64,000 bases of DNA from Chryseobacterium phocaeense (GTDB taxonomy: Bacteria; Bacteroidota; Bacteroidia; Flavobacteriales; Weeksellaceae). The stretch spans positions 2,434,158 through 2,498,157 of the forward strand of contig NZ_LT827015.1 of NCBI RefSeq assembly GCF_900169075.1, read 5' to 3'. The notes beneath the pieces are model-generated. The model was not told the DNA's origin. It worked only from the letters and a program-made list of their open reading frames with translations, and did no database searches. This document shows positions 19,512 through 28,237 of the stretch, piece after piece; positions within the stretch are counted from its first letter, which is position 1, and the number at the start of each line of letters is the position of its first letter. The position numbers were made by a program, and so were the translations under genes.

Positions 19512-21332
19512 ATGAAATATTATATAAAGTTCATCCTTATTGTACTCATTCTTTTTGCCGGACTTGATAAGGCCCGTTCACAATCTGTGATCGTAGATTC
19601 GTTGAAAAGCCTTCTTCGCAGCCCGGGGCTGAAACCGGAAAAAAAAGCAATGGCTCTTTCACATCTTGGCCGTCATCTCTACGAAACGGATATGCCGGCA
19701 GCATTAAAAGCAGCCAACGAGGCACTGAAATTAAGCCACCGGTTTTCTGACGGTCAGTACGGGGCTTTTGCTCTTGCCACCTTAACGTATCTGAACGTAC
19801 AGCGGGACAGTCTTGTACTGGCTCAAAAAAATATTGACAGTGCTTTAATTTATACAGCTAAATCCACAAACAGGGTGGTTAACGGATATGTGTGGCTGCG
19901 AAAAGGATGGCTGGAATACAATGTTAATAATACGACCAAATCCACAGCCAGTTTATTTAGGGCACTTCAGCTGCTGGAGGGACAGAAAGCGTATGCTTAC
20001 GAGAGCTTGGTGTATCATTATTTAGCAAGTATTTATGCAGATTTGAAGGATCCTGAAAACTTAAAGAAATACACCGTATTAAGCCAGAATCTGGCAAGGC
20101 GGTCCGGGGAGCCGGATATTATCTGTACGGCTTATCTTGCCACTGCGTCTTCATTTTTACAGAATTTCAGAAAAGACCCATCTCAGAAAAAACTGCTGGA
20201 TTCTGCCATTTTCTATAACAAACAGGTGTTACAGCTTTCCCAGGCGCAGCCCAGAAGGATCGTTAACCATATCAATATAGCCGCTGCGGCTCTCAATATT
20301 GCTAATATTTATTGGGAATTTTTTCCAAAAGATTATAAGGAAAGTGCTAAAAAGTATATTGATCTTGCTTTGGACATTGCCCGGAAAATCAAGCATGAAG
20401 AAGTTATTGCCAACTGTTATGGAATTTTAAGTGAATATGCCATGGCTGAGGGAAATTATGCAGAAGCAGAAAGATTATTCCTGTCGGGTTTTGCCGAGGT
20501 AGAACACAGCGCAGGCAGCAGTATGGCAGTAAGAGCATCGATGATGAAAGGTTTGGCCACCGTAGCGGAAAAAAGTGGCAATCCTGTAAAAGCACTCGAC
20601 TATTATAAACAGTACATGCATTACGAACGGGAAGCTTACGATGCCTCAAAGCTTTCTATAGCACAAAGGCTTGGGGTACAATATGAGGCAGAAAAAAAGG
20701 AAAAAGAGCTTGAATCCCTTCAGGAACGGGCAGCCTTTAACAGAAAGCTCAATTTTATCTCTGCAGGTCTGATTATTGCCGGTCTGCTTGCCCTGATATT
20801 TCTGTTCCGCTCTTATCATTTCCGGTTAAAATCCTCCATCCAGCAGCAAAAACTGCGAACGGAAGAAGCTGCCCGACTTAAAGCAGAGCAGGAATTGCTG
20901 CAGGAAAGACAGGAACGGCTGCAAAAAGAACTGCTTGCCGGTAATTTACAGGTGGAACAAAAGAATGAACTTTTACAAACCATGAGAGATAAGTTAGCCG
21001 CTCAGCCGGAAAGCGGGACGTTCAAAAATCAACTGGAGCGTATCCTGAAGGAAGACCAAAGGATGGATGAGGATTTTGAACACGCAAAAGCGAGTCTGAC
21101 CAACATTCACCCGGAATTTTTCAACCGGCTTCAGGAACTGGCGAACAACAAGCTTACCCGGCTGGATCTCAAGCATTGTTCCTATATTTTAATGGGATAC
21201 TCCAACAAAGAAATTGCAAGCCGCCTCGGGGTAGATCCGAAAAGTATCCTGATGGCGCGATACAGAATTAAGCAGAAGCTTAATCTGGACAAGGAAGCCA
21301 GTCTGGACCTGTTGATACAGAAGCTAAGCTAG
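19512..21332 (+). CDS. TPR-repeat membrane regulator with C-terminal LuxR-type HTH
   Basis: A 606-residue one-component regulator. A signal sequence (about residues 1-23) leads into periplasmic TPR-type helical repeats to about residue 400. A transmembrane helix follows near 414-436, then a Glu/Gln/Leu-rich coiled coil (about 440-500), and finally a helix-turn-helix in which YSNKEIASRLGVDPKSILMA is the recognition region. This architecture is common in Flavobacteriia, where such proteins are thought to sense periplasmic signals and bind DNA. A second regulator with the same plan lies at 37365-39122. The target genes are unknown. Confidence 0.8.
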   Translation: MKYYIKFILIVLILFAGLDKARSQSVIVDSLKSLLRSPGLKPEKKAMALSHLGRHLYETDMPAALKAANEALKLSHRFSDGQYGAFALATLTYLNVQRDSLVLAQKNIDSALIYTAKSTNRVVNGYVWLRKGWLEYNVNNTTKSTASLFRALQLLEGQKAYAYESLVYHYLASIYADLKDPENLKKYTVLSQNLARRSGEPDIICTAYLATASSFLQNFRKDPSQKKLLDSAIFYNKQVLQLSQAQPRRIVNHINIAAAALNIANIYWEFFPKDYKESAKKYIDLALDIARKIKHEEVIANCYGILSEYAMAEGNYAEAERLFLSGFAEVEHSAGSSMAVRASMMKGLATVAEKSGNPVKALDYYKQYMHYEREAYDASKLSIAQRLGVQYEAEKKEKELESLQERAAFNRKLNFISAGLIIAGLLALIFLFRSYHFRLKSSIQQQKLRTEEAARLKAEQELLQERQERLQKELLAGNLQVEQKNELLQTMRDKLAAQPESGTFKNQLERILKEDQRMDEDFEHAKASLTNIHPEFFNRLQELANNKLTRLDLKHCSYILMGYSNKEIASRLGVDPKSILMARYRIKQKLNLDKEASLDLLIQKLS

Positions 21333-21357
21333 CCGGAAGAGGAAGGCTGGAAGGTGC
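21327..21357. repeat. TTCCAGC-type dispersed repeat, copy 3
   Basis: Contains GGAAGAGGAAGGCTGGAAGG directly after the regulator's stop; same family as the units at 14639-14670 and 17681-17713. Confidence 0.55.
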
Positions 21358-21456
21358 TCCGGGACATGTATTTTAATCATACCCATCCAATTTACTTACA
21401 TGTCTAAAATATTTTGCAAAAAAAATTAATTTCAAATGGATCTCCACCCTGTTTCT

Positions 21457-21464
21457 TATTTTTG
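21457..21464 (+). promoter_or_regulatory. -7 element of the DUF1826 gene
   Basis: TATTTTTG, a perfect TAnnTTTG, ending 10 bp before the ATG of the DUF1826 gene. A -33 TTG at the usual distance is not evident, so the transcript would be nearly leaderless. Confidence 0.4.
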
Positions 21465-21474
21465 CACAGCATAA

Positions 21475-22194
21475 ATGCCCAATATTTCTACACCTATGAA
21501 CAATACATTTTCTGATCATCATCAAATCGGAGTGGTCTCTACTTTCTCTGAGCTTATCAATACCGATTTTCAGGGAGCTGTGAATGCCATTTGCTGGAAC
21601 AGAAACCTGGATGGAGATTTTAAAGAAATTGTCACCCAGCTTCAATTAGAAGATAACATTACGGAAGTTTATCCTGAAGACTTATTATCTCTGCAATTGT
21701 CTGAGAAAGGACAGATCGCAAGGGAAATCATCCTGAATGACTGGCGGTTACTGACGGATTTCGGGGCACAGCCTTCCCTCAATCTACTTAAGAATTACGA
21801 ACGGGATGAGGAGCTGGATTTTATTTCCACAGATGTTTATTCTTATCATGTAGACCGTTCGCCTGTTGGCACCAATACTTTTTTATGCACCTATTACGGC
21901 GCAGCGAGTGATATTCTACCCAATGACCAGGCCGTACAAAAAATCCTTATTCCCGAAATCCGCGAAAAGCTTAGAGAATTACACGACGGTCCGGAAGAAG
22001 AATTTGAAAACTTTTTACAGGAATACTATTTTGACCTGCATTATCAGCCAAAATCTGATGCCCAACCCATTAATTTAGGAACAGGTCATCTGTGGAGAAT
22101 TGCTGTAGATCATCCGGATCAAAAGGTTTTACCGTGTGTTCACCGGGCTCCTGTGGAGAATGATGGAGAATACAGGTTGTTGCTGATTTGTTGA
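21475..22194 (+). CDS. DUF1826 family protein
   Basis: A 239-residue cytosolic protein. YHVDRSPVGTNTFLCTYYG matches the FHVD...LxCTYxGP block of DUF1826, and the C-terminal VHRAPVENDGEYRLLLIC matches the family's VHRSPP....RLLL end. The two histidines and the Asp in these blocks suggest metal binding, but no biochemical role is established to my knowledge. I used the ATG at 21475; a second ATG seven codons in is a possible alternative. It is flanked by unrelated genes and is probably transcribed alone. Confidence 0.75.
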   Translation: MPNISTPMNNTFSDHHQIGVVSTFSELINTDFQGAVNAICWNRNLDGDFKEIVTQLQLEDNITEVYPEDLLSLQLSEKGQIAREIILNDWRLLTDFGAQPSLNLLKNYERDEELDFISTDVYSYHVDRSPVGTNTFLCTYYGAASDILPNDQAVQKILIPEIREKLRELHDGPEEEFENFLQEYYFDLHYQPKSDAQPINLGTGHLWRIAVDHPDQKVLPCVHRAPVENDGEYRLLLIC

Positions 22195-22252
22195 GTGCCC
22201 ATTTAATGAATTATTCCTTTGGTCCGGAAACGTCTGTATAATCAGGTCTGGA

Positions 22253-23377
22253 TTATTTTTTCGTAATCAGTTTATTGGTCAGCCATTTTCTCACCGGAAT
22301 ATCAAAATACTTCATTGTCACAAATGCCAACGCAATCGAAATAATTACAATTCCCGTCCCAATCATCCAGGAATCTTCCAAACTGTTCTTGCCGTTCACC
22401 ACCCACGCATAAAAAACATAGACAACAGGGAAATGGGTAATATAAATAGGATAAGAAATATCTCCCAGGAACTTACATATCTTTCTGCCCTGCTCATTCT
22501 CCACTTTTCCCCCCGCTCCCATCCATATGATTAAAGGGAAAACGATCATCAGTGCAAAACATTCATACAATGCATTTTGCCAATGGGCTTCATTTCCTCC
22601 CAGTCTTGGAAAAGCTAAAAGTATAACCAAAAGAATACTGGTCGTAAGGAATGCATTTTTCGTCAAGCGTAATTTAGAAACTTTAGCCAGAACAATTCCC
22701 GCGAGGAAAGGAAATGCCAGTCTTGTAAAACCTATTTTAAGCTGGACTGGATCATCAATAGACCATCCGCCGATTATATCACCGTTAGGATTGGTAAAAG
22801 CCAGATGGATGGTAAATCCTGCGGCAATTATCATCAATATAATCAGGACATTTTTTGAGAGTTTTCTTAAAACCAAAGCGTACGCAATATTGGCAATATA
22901 TTCGAAAAAAAGGGACCAGGCCGGGCCGTTCAGCGGATGCATTTCACCCCAGCCGCGGATATCGAGCGCTTTCCCGACAGGAAAAACAGTCATTCCGATA
23001 ATCATTACCAGCATAAGTTTCCAAAATGGAGTTTCTGCAATTCTACCCCAGCCCAGATCCGGTGAATGCTGAAAATAAAACAAAACCGCACCTATGATGG
23101 AACCGACAATAATCATAGGCTGAAGCCTGACGAGCCTTCTGATGAAAAAATCTTTCAGGGTCATTGTATCCCAACGGTTGTCATACGCATAACTGATAAC
23201 GAAGCCGGAAAGCATAAAGAAAAAATCAACCGCCAGATAACCATGGTTGATCATTTGCTTCGTGTGGTCCCCGTTTGAGAAGATCTCGAGAACGTGGAAG
23301 AAAACAACCATAATAGCAGCAACGCCACGCAGGCCATCAAGTATCTCATAATGAGGTTTTGTGTGAGAAAGCTCCAT
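22253..23377 (-). CDS. acyltransferase 3 family membrane protein (OafA/YrhL type)
   Basis: A 374-residue polytopic protein with about ten hydrophobic segments. The N terminus, LDGLRGVAAIMVVFFHV, is the diagnostic start of the acyltransferase 3 family, with the conserved Arg and His, and LAVDFFFMLSGFVISY follows. Such enzymes O-acylate cell-surface sugars or lipids from inside the membrane. The start is the ATG at 23375-23377. The gene diverges from an AraC-type regulator 110 bp away, which makes that regulator a candidate controller. Confidence 0.88.
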   Translation of the reverse strand: MELSHTKPHYEILDGLRGVAAIMVVFFHVLEIFSNGDHTKQMINHGYLAVDFFFMLSGFVISYAYDNRWDTMTLKDFFIRRLVRLQPMIIVGSIIGAVLFYFQHSPDLGWGRIAETPFWKLMLVMIIGMTVFPVGKALDIRGWGEMHPLNGPAWSLFFEYIANIAYALVLRKLSKNVLIILMIIAAGFTIHLAFTNPNGDIIGGWSIDDPVQLKIGFTRLAFPFLAGIVLAKVSKLRLTKNAFLTTSILLVILLAFPRLGGNEAHWQNALYECFALMIVFPLIIWMGAGGKVENEQGRKICKFLGDISYPIYITHFPVVYVFYAWVVNGKNSLEDSWMIGTGIVIISIALAFVTMKYFDIPVRKWLTNKLITKK

Positions 23378-23487
23378 AATATTTTAAAATTGGTCAAAAA
23401 TAAAGACAATTGAATTTCCGGAATTGTCTGATATTTTTTTATTATTGTCTAATATTCTGACAATAGAAATAATTTCTAATTATTAAG

Positions 23488-24333
23488 ATGGAAAATTTAA
23501 AATATTATCCAAGCAGTCCTAAGGAAACCTTTAGTTTTGACCACGTTCACATTCCGTTAGTGAGCCAGGTCCCGATGCACCAGCAGGAAACCTGGGAACT
23601 GACTTATATTATCACGGGTTCAGGCATCCGGATTATTGGGGATGCAGTTGAAAATTTTTCTGAAGGTGAGGTCATTCTGATTCCTCCCGATACTCCTCAT
23701 TGCTGGTCTTTTGATAAAAATGATCATGATGATGAAGGTAAAATCGAACATCTGTGTCTTTTCTTTAAGCATGAATTTCTGCATGATCTGAAAGGACTAA
23801 TCCCCGAACTTACTGATACCATTTCAGCAATTGAAGAAAACCATAATGCTTTGTCATTCATTGGAGAAACCAGGAAAAACCTCCAGGAACTGATGGGAAA
23901 AATGAATTTGCAGAATACGGTCGAACGTCTTTCCGGCTTCATGCTGATTCTTGATCAGATTTCTTCTGCTCCATCTGCACATATCGTTGGCAACAGGATT
24001 TCCGAAAGAAAAAACGAAAAGACACTGCATGAGATTTATATGTTCATTCTCAATAATTTTCACCGCCCCATAGAACTTGATGAGGCTGCAAGAGTTGCAG
24101 GCATGCCCAAATCAACTTTCTGCCTGTTCTTTAAAAGGATGACAGGAAAATCTTTTGTAACCTATCTTACCGATTTCAGAATAGAATCCTCGTGCCAGAT
24201 GCTGCTGAAAACAAAACTGAGCGTGTCCGAGATCTGTGTAGCTTCCGGATTCAATGATATTCCTTATTATAACAGAATATTCCGGAGAATTAAAAACCAG
24301 ACGCCTACGCAATACAGAAGCGCCAATATTTAG
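23488..24333 (+). CDS. AraC family transcriptional regulator
   Basis: A 281-residue regulator with an N-terminal cupin-like sensor domain (about 1-140). WELTYIITGSGIRIIGD and LIPPDTPHCWSF are typical of the ligand-binding barrel. Two AraC-type helix-turn-helices fill the C terminus (about 180-281); the second contains VSEICVASGFNDIPYYNRIF and KNQTPTQYR, the family signature. It starts at the ATG 23488 and is transcribed away from the acyltransferase gene, which is a natural candidate target. Confidence 0.88.
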   Translation: MENLKYYPSSPKETFSFDHVHIPLVSQVPMHQQETWELTYIITGSGIRIIGDAVENFSEGEVILIPPDTPHCWSFDKNDHDDEGKIEHLCLFFKHEFLHDLKGLIPELTDTISAIEENHNALSFIGETRKNLQELMGKMNLQNTVERLSGFMLILDQISSAPSAHIVGNRISERKNEKTLHEIYMFILNNFHRPIELDEAARVAGMPKSTFCLFFKRMTGKSFVTYLTDFRIESSCQMLLKTKLSVSEICVASGFNDIPYYNRIFRRIKNQTPTQYRSANI

Positions 24334-24443
24334 CATTATGAGGACTGACAAGATTAACAGTCTTTAAAGTATAATTTTTTATAATCCTGAAATCCATGTA
24401 ACAGAACTGATTCTTAACTTGTTATGAAGATAAATAGCATGTT

Positions 24444-25829
24444 ATGAAATTAACGGGAATAATTTTTATTCTACTTTGCAGTACTACACTGGCCTACGGA
24501 CAGAAATTTTCAAAGGAAGATGTATATAATGACTTTAAAGATCTGTACCGGACCTTGCAGGAAACGCATTATAACCTGTATGCATACAGGAGCAAGCCTC
24601 AATATGACAGCTTATATAATGCGCTAAATCAAAGTGTTAAAGCTGATTCCCTGAGCCTGATGGAAACGGTATCTCTTTATCAGCATCTGGTTAGTTTTGC
24701 GAATACGGGACACTGTGAAATTGATTTTCCTGCCGGACCTTATATTGAATATCTGAAATCCGGAGGCACTGTCTTTCCGCTGGAGCTTTCTTTTGAAAAT
24801 AATAAGACTTTTATCCGCAAAAATTTTTCCTCTCTTCAGCATTCTATTATTGGTGAGGAACTGATAAGTATTGACGATGCCCCAATCAGCAGTATTGAAA
24901 AAGATCTATTTCCATTAATTTCTGTTGAACGGACCTATTTTAAAAGAGCAAAGATAGAATTCTGGTCATTTCCAAGAATCTATTTTCAACAGTATGGAAA
25001 AAAAGACCATTGGCAGCTAAAAATAAAAGATAAAAAAGGTCACATTAAGAGCTTAAAGGTCCATGCCATACCAGCCATTGAATATGAAGAAAAAAGAGGC
25101 GGTGAGATTGTCAACCCCAAAAGGTCTGTTGTATTCTATAAAAACACCGCTTATCTAAATCCGGGAATGCTGAACAGCTCCGAACCTGAAGGATTTGAAA
25201 CATACCGAAAGTATATAGACAGCGCATTTGAAAAAATTAAAAACCACCGGTCTCAAAGCCTTATTATCGACCTGAGAAATAATCCGGGTGGCGATGATGC
25301 ATACAGTGATTACCTCATCTCCTATTTTGCAAAAAAACCTTTCAGATGGTATTCAAAATTTTCGGTCAAGACCAGCAAAGTACTTAAAGAGCATATCCGA
25401 AAACAGACAGACACCACGGATAGTTTTTCCCAACAACTGCTCACTAACAGGGATGATCATATCATTCCCATTGATTTTCCACTAAGTCAACCTGTAAATG
25501 CGGATAAAATCTTTAAGGGTCATGTCTATGTGTTGGTAAACAGGCAGACCTATTCAATGGCCGCAGTAAGTGCTGCACTTATCCAGGATTATCAATTCGG
25601 TACCATAGCAGGTGAAGAAACGGGCGATACCCCTACTTTGTATGCTTCTCAGTTCTCTTTTCACCTTCCCCTTACCGGGATAATGGTCAAAGTTCCGAAA
25701 GGATATATCATCAGGCCCAATGGTGATGAAGCTTTACAAGGAGTTATTCCCGATATCATCATCCGGGATCATTTACTGGATGAAAATGATGAAATCCTTA
25801 AGGGATTATTGATCAGAATCAACAAATAA
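24444..25829 (+). CDS. secreted S41-family peptidase
   Basis: A 461-residue secreted protein with a signal peptide ending around AYGQ (residue 20). The central region resembles tail-specific protease folds: LIIDLRNNPGGDDAYSDY is the S41 core, and the nucleophile is in QTYSMAAVSAAL (Ser371), followed by IAGEETGD. There is no obvious PDZ signature, as in many Bacteroidota S41 paralogs. Expected role is proteolysis in the periplasm or at the surface. Same orientation as the serine hydrolase 119 bp downstream, with which it may be co-expressed. Confidence 0.82.
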   Translation: MKLTGIIFILLCSTTLAYGQKFSKEDVYNDFKDLYRTLQETHYNLYAYRSKPQYDSLYNALNQSVKADSLSLMETVSLYQHLVSFANTGHCEIDFPAGPYIEYLKSGGTVFPLELSFENNKTFIRKNFSSLQHSIIGEELISIDDAPISSIEKDLFPLISVERTYFKRAKIEFWSFPRIYFQQYGKKDHWQLKIKDKKGHIKSLKVHAIPAIEYEEKRGGEIVNPKRSVVFYKNTAYLNPGMLNSSEPEGFETYRKYIDSAFEKIKNHRSQSLIIDLRNNPGGDDAYSDYLISYFAKKPFRWYSKFSVKTSKVLKEHIRKQTDTTDSFSQQLLTNRDDHIIPIDFPLSQPVNADKIFKGHVYVLVNRQTYSMAAVSAALIQDYQFGTIAGEETGDTPTLYASQFSFHLPLTGIMVKVPKGYIIRPNGDEALQGVIPDIIIRDHLLDENDEILKGLLIRINK

Positions 25830-25948
25830 TGTTCTATAATTTATTGATCTTAATGAAATTACACCTATATTTATAAAAATAATTCTTAGATACAAAGACA
25901 GAACAAGAGAAACAGTAACTATTATCAGGACCCCATAATTCTGCAATC

Positions 25949-27040
25949 ATGAAACTTAAAGTCTTTTTTATATTCTTTTTTTGTATACTTATTTTTTCAA
26001 ATAACCATGCACAGCTAAAGTCTTTAAACAGCCAGCAAATCAGTAAAGAATCCATGGACAAATTTCTCCGGCAGCAGATGGATTCTTTAAAGTTGCCGGG
26101 ACTTTCAATTGCTTTTATTAATGAGGGTAAAATTGTATACACCAATGAATTTGGATTTTCTGATATCGAAACGCAGACAAAGGTAAAACCCAATACCCTC
26201 TTCGAAGCAGCTTCAATGAGTAAAACGGTCTTTGCTTACTTTGTATTAAAACTGGTTGACAAGGGGTTACTGGACCTGGATACCCCTTTATTTCAATATT
26301 TAAAAAATAATGACCTGGCCTATGATGACAGATATAAACTGATCACGGCAAGAATGGTGCTTTCCCATACGACAGGTATGCCCAATTGGAGAGAGTGGGA
26401 CCCGGCGGATCCTGAATTACATATTAAAAAAGGAGATCTTTATCTGAAATTTATGCCCGGGACAGCGTTTTCCTATTCAGGGGAAGCCTATCAGTACCTG
26501 ATGAATGTGGTTGCCCATCTTATGAATAAAACCCCACAGGAGCTTGATCAGGTTTTTTACAACGAAGTCTGTAAACCGCTTAAAATGAAGCACGCTTACT
26601 ACTGGTGGAATGATTATATCAAAAAACACAGAGCAGCAGGTTACAAACAAAAAGACGGTGTAAATGAAAAACAACCGGTAAAAAAATTTGAAGAATTCGG
26701 TGCGGCAGGAACCCTGAGAATCAATGCGGTGGATTATGCCAGATTTATGATCGGATTAATGAATGAAGAAGGACTTTCAAAAAAAAGCGCTCACGAAATG
26801 TTCAAAGTGCAGTCAAAAGTCCCTGACTGGGACGATGCAGACTATTGGGGACTGGGGATAGGTATGAAAAGCACAGCTTACGGAATGCGTTATATGCACA
26901 GCGGAAATAACGGAGATTTCACGGCCTACTTTATCATGTACAAAGACAAAAAGTCCGGCTTTGTTTTTCTTACGAATTGTAACCGTGCCGGTGATCTGTT
27001 CGAAAAACTGGAACCTTATTTTTCTAACGGAACCTTATAA
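25949..27040 (+). CDS. secreted serine hydrolase, beta-lactamase (class C/PBP4*) family
   Basis: A 363-residue exported enzyme of the Beta-lactamase Pfam family. It has a signal peptide (about 1-21), the nucleophile motif SMSK (Ser89, Lys92), the second motif YSG (176-178), and a C-terminal HSG in YMHSGNNG in place of KTG. This is the esterase/D-aminopeptidase/PBP4* branch; HSG in place of KTG is common in non-lactamase members, so I would not call it a resistance gene. The ATG at 25949 is the only start preceding the signal sequence. Confidence 0.85.
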   Translation: MKLKVFFIFFFCILIFSNNHAQLKSLNSQQISKESMDKFLRQQMDSLKLPGLSIAFINEGKIVYTNEFGFSDIETQTKVKPNTLFEAASMSKTVFAYFVLKLVDKGLLDLDTPLFQYLKNNDLAYDDRYKLITARMVLSHTTGMPNWREWDPADPELHIKKGDLYLKFMPGTAFSYSGEAYQYLMNVVAHLMNKTPQELDQVFYNEVCKPLKMKHAYYWWNDYIKKHRAAGYKQKDGVNEKQPVKKFEEFGAAGTLRINAVDYARFMIGLMNEEGLSKKSAHEMFKVQSKVPDWDDADYWGLGIGMKSTAYGMRYMHSGNNGDFTAYFIMYKDKKSGFVFLTNCNRAGDLFEKLEPYFSNGTL

Positions 27041-27041
27041 G

Positions 27042-27144
27042 GCTGTCATATACCTAAATGTACCCGCTAAATTATAAAGATGGTTTTATCAGACATTTGT
27101 TTAATTTATCTGTAACCCTCTGGTACATTTAAGTATATAACAGC
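27042..27144. repeat. 103-bp unit with 23-bp imperfect terminal inverted repeats
   Basis: The arms at 27042-27064 and 27122-27144 match as inverted repeats at 21 of 23 positions. They begin one base after the serine hydrolase's stop codon and surround a 57-bp AT-rich centre. The shape is that of a small MITE or a long-looped bidirectional terminator between convergent genes. I see no target-site duplication with confidence. Confidence 0.55.
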
Positions 27145-27225
27145 AAATTTTTATGGTTTGATCATTTGATGCCGGAGATTATGAAGCACAAATATCCTAT
27201 GCCGTTGCTGCCGGCGAATCCTTAT

Positions 27226-28206
27226 TTAAAGTGAAATTCCATATTCAGGTTTCGGAAATTCCCCGGGAGTTTTATACCGGGTGGAAATTCCTTTGTGATA
27301 CCATGCTCCCAAACCTGAAATCATCAGGGCAACATTATGAACAAAACGTTCTACATTTTTTTGCTCCGGGCCAAAATCAGGGAGGCTGTTCTGTAATTCC
27401 ACGAATTCCTTTACATATTCATCATGAATACGCATCGCTTCTGCAATCGCTTCTTCCAGTGAAACTTTGTACTGGTGTCTTATGATCAGAATGATATTTA
27501 AAAATTCGGTATCTACGGCCAGCTCTTTTTCTATAGAACCAAAATCGTTCTGGATAGCAATGATCCTGCACATCAGCATTTTCAATCTCTTTATAACAGG
27601 ATGCTCTGATATATAATCAGGAACCATATAATTGATCGATGGTTCTACAGGATCTCCATAAGGATACATGGCAATAGAATATTCACGGATAAGCAGATAG
27701 TTACTCAGTGTTGGAAACTCCTTTTTCAATTTGTAGGGTGTTTCCTCCATGATCCCGTAAGTTGTATAATTATAAAACGACTTTGCCCATCGTTGCAGCC
27801 AGTTTTCATTCACGTACGGTACAAATTCTTCACGGCTTAAGGCCACCTGCCTCATAAGACCAATGTCATCAGGTTTAGGCTGATCGCCCATCATGATATC
27901 CATAATCCGGTCTCTTACCTCTGTGAATTTATCAACTGGGCATAATTCATGATAGTCATCACATAAAGTAAGCCATACCATAAATCTTGCCAGGGGTCTC
28001 ACCTGTTCCCGTGTATTGGCTGCAGGAAACATATAAGACGCCGCTTCTACCAGGCCATGTTTTTTATATTTTGTTCTGGTGGATTCGGACATGAATTGGT
28101 AGTCGGTGTCTAGCCAGCTGTTTTGTTCTTCGTAAAACAATTGCGAAAACGGGCCGATTTCATAAGGCCATGGGTACTGTAAAATGGGAACATCTTTTTG
28201 TTTCAT
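27226..28206 (-). CDS. type I terpene synthase
   Basis: A 326-residue class I terpene cyclase. The metal-binding aspartate motif is LCDDYHE (Asp83, Asp84), and the second metal motif is complete as N220-D-x-x-S224-x-x-x-E228. The RY pair near the C terminus (STRYKT) matches the pyrophosphate-sensing RY of bacterial sesquiterpene synthases. Such enzymes ionise farnesyl or geranyl diphosphate and cyclise it; the product cannot be read from sequence. The ATG at 28204-28206 lies 31 bp after the stop of a second terpene synthase, so the two are one operon. No prenyltransferase or P450 is adjacent. Confidence 0.88.
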   Translation of the reverse strand: MKQKDVPILQYPWPYEIGPFSQLFYEEQNSWLDTDYQFMSESTRTKYKKHGLVEAASYMFPAANTREQVRPLARFMVWLTLCDDYHELCPVDKFTEVRDRIMDIMMGDQPKPDDIGLMRQVALSREEFVPYVNENWLQRWAKSFYNYTTYGIMEETPYKLKKEFPTLSNYLLIREYSIAMYPYGDPVEPSINYMVPDYISEHPVIKRLKMLMCRIIAIQNDFGSIEKELAVDTEFLNIILIIRHQYKVSLEEAIAEAMRIHDEYVKEFVELQNSLPDFGPEQKNVERFVHNVALMISGLGAWYHKGISTRYKTPGEFPKPEYGISL

Positions 28207-28237
28207 GATTAAAATAGGTAATTTATAGGTGGTAGAA

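Noticed and set aside
25949..27040. Serine hydrolase as a beta-lactam resistance gene
   Set aside because: The third motif is HSG and the overall pattern is of the esterase/PBP4* branch; resistance cannot be claimed.
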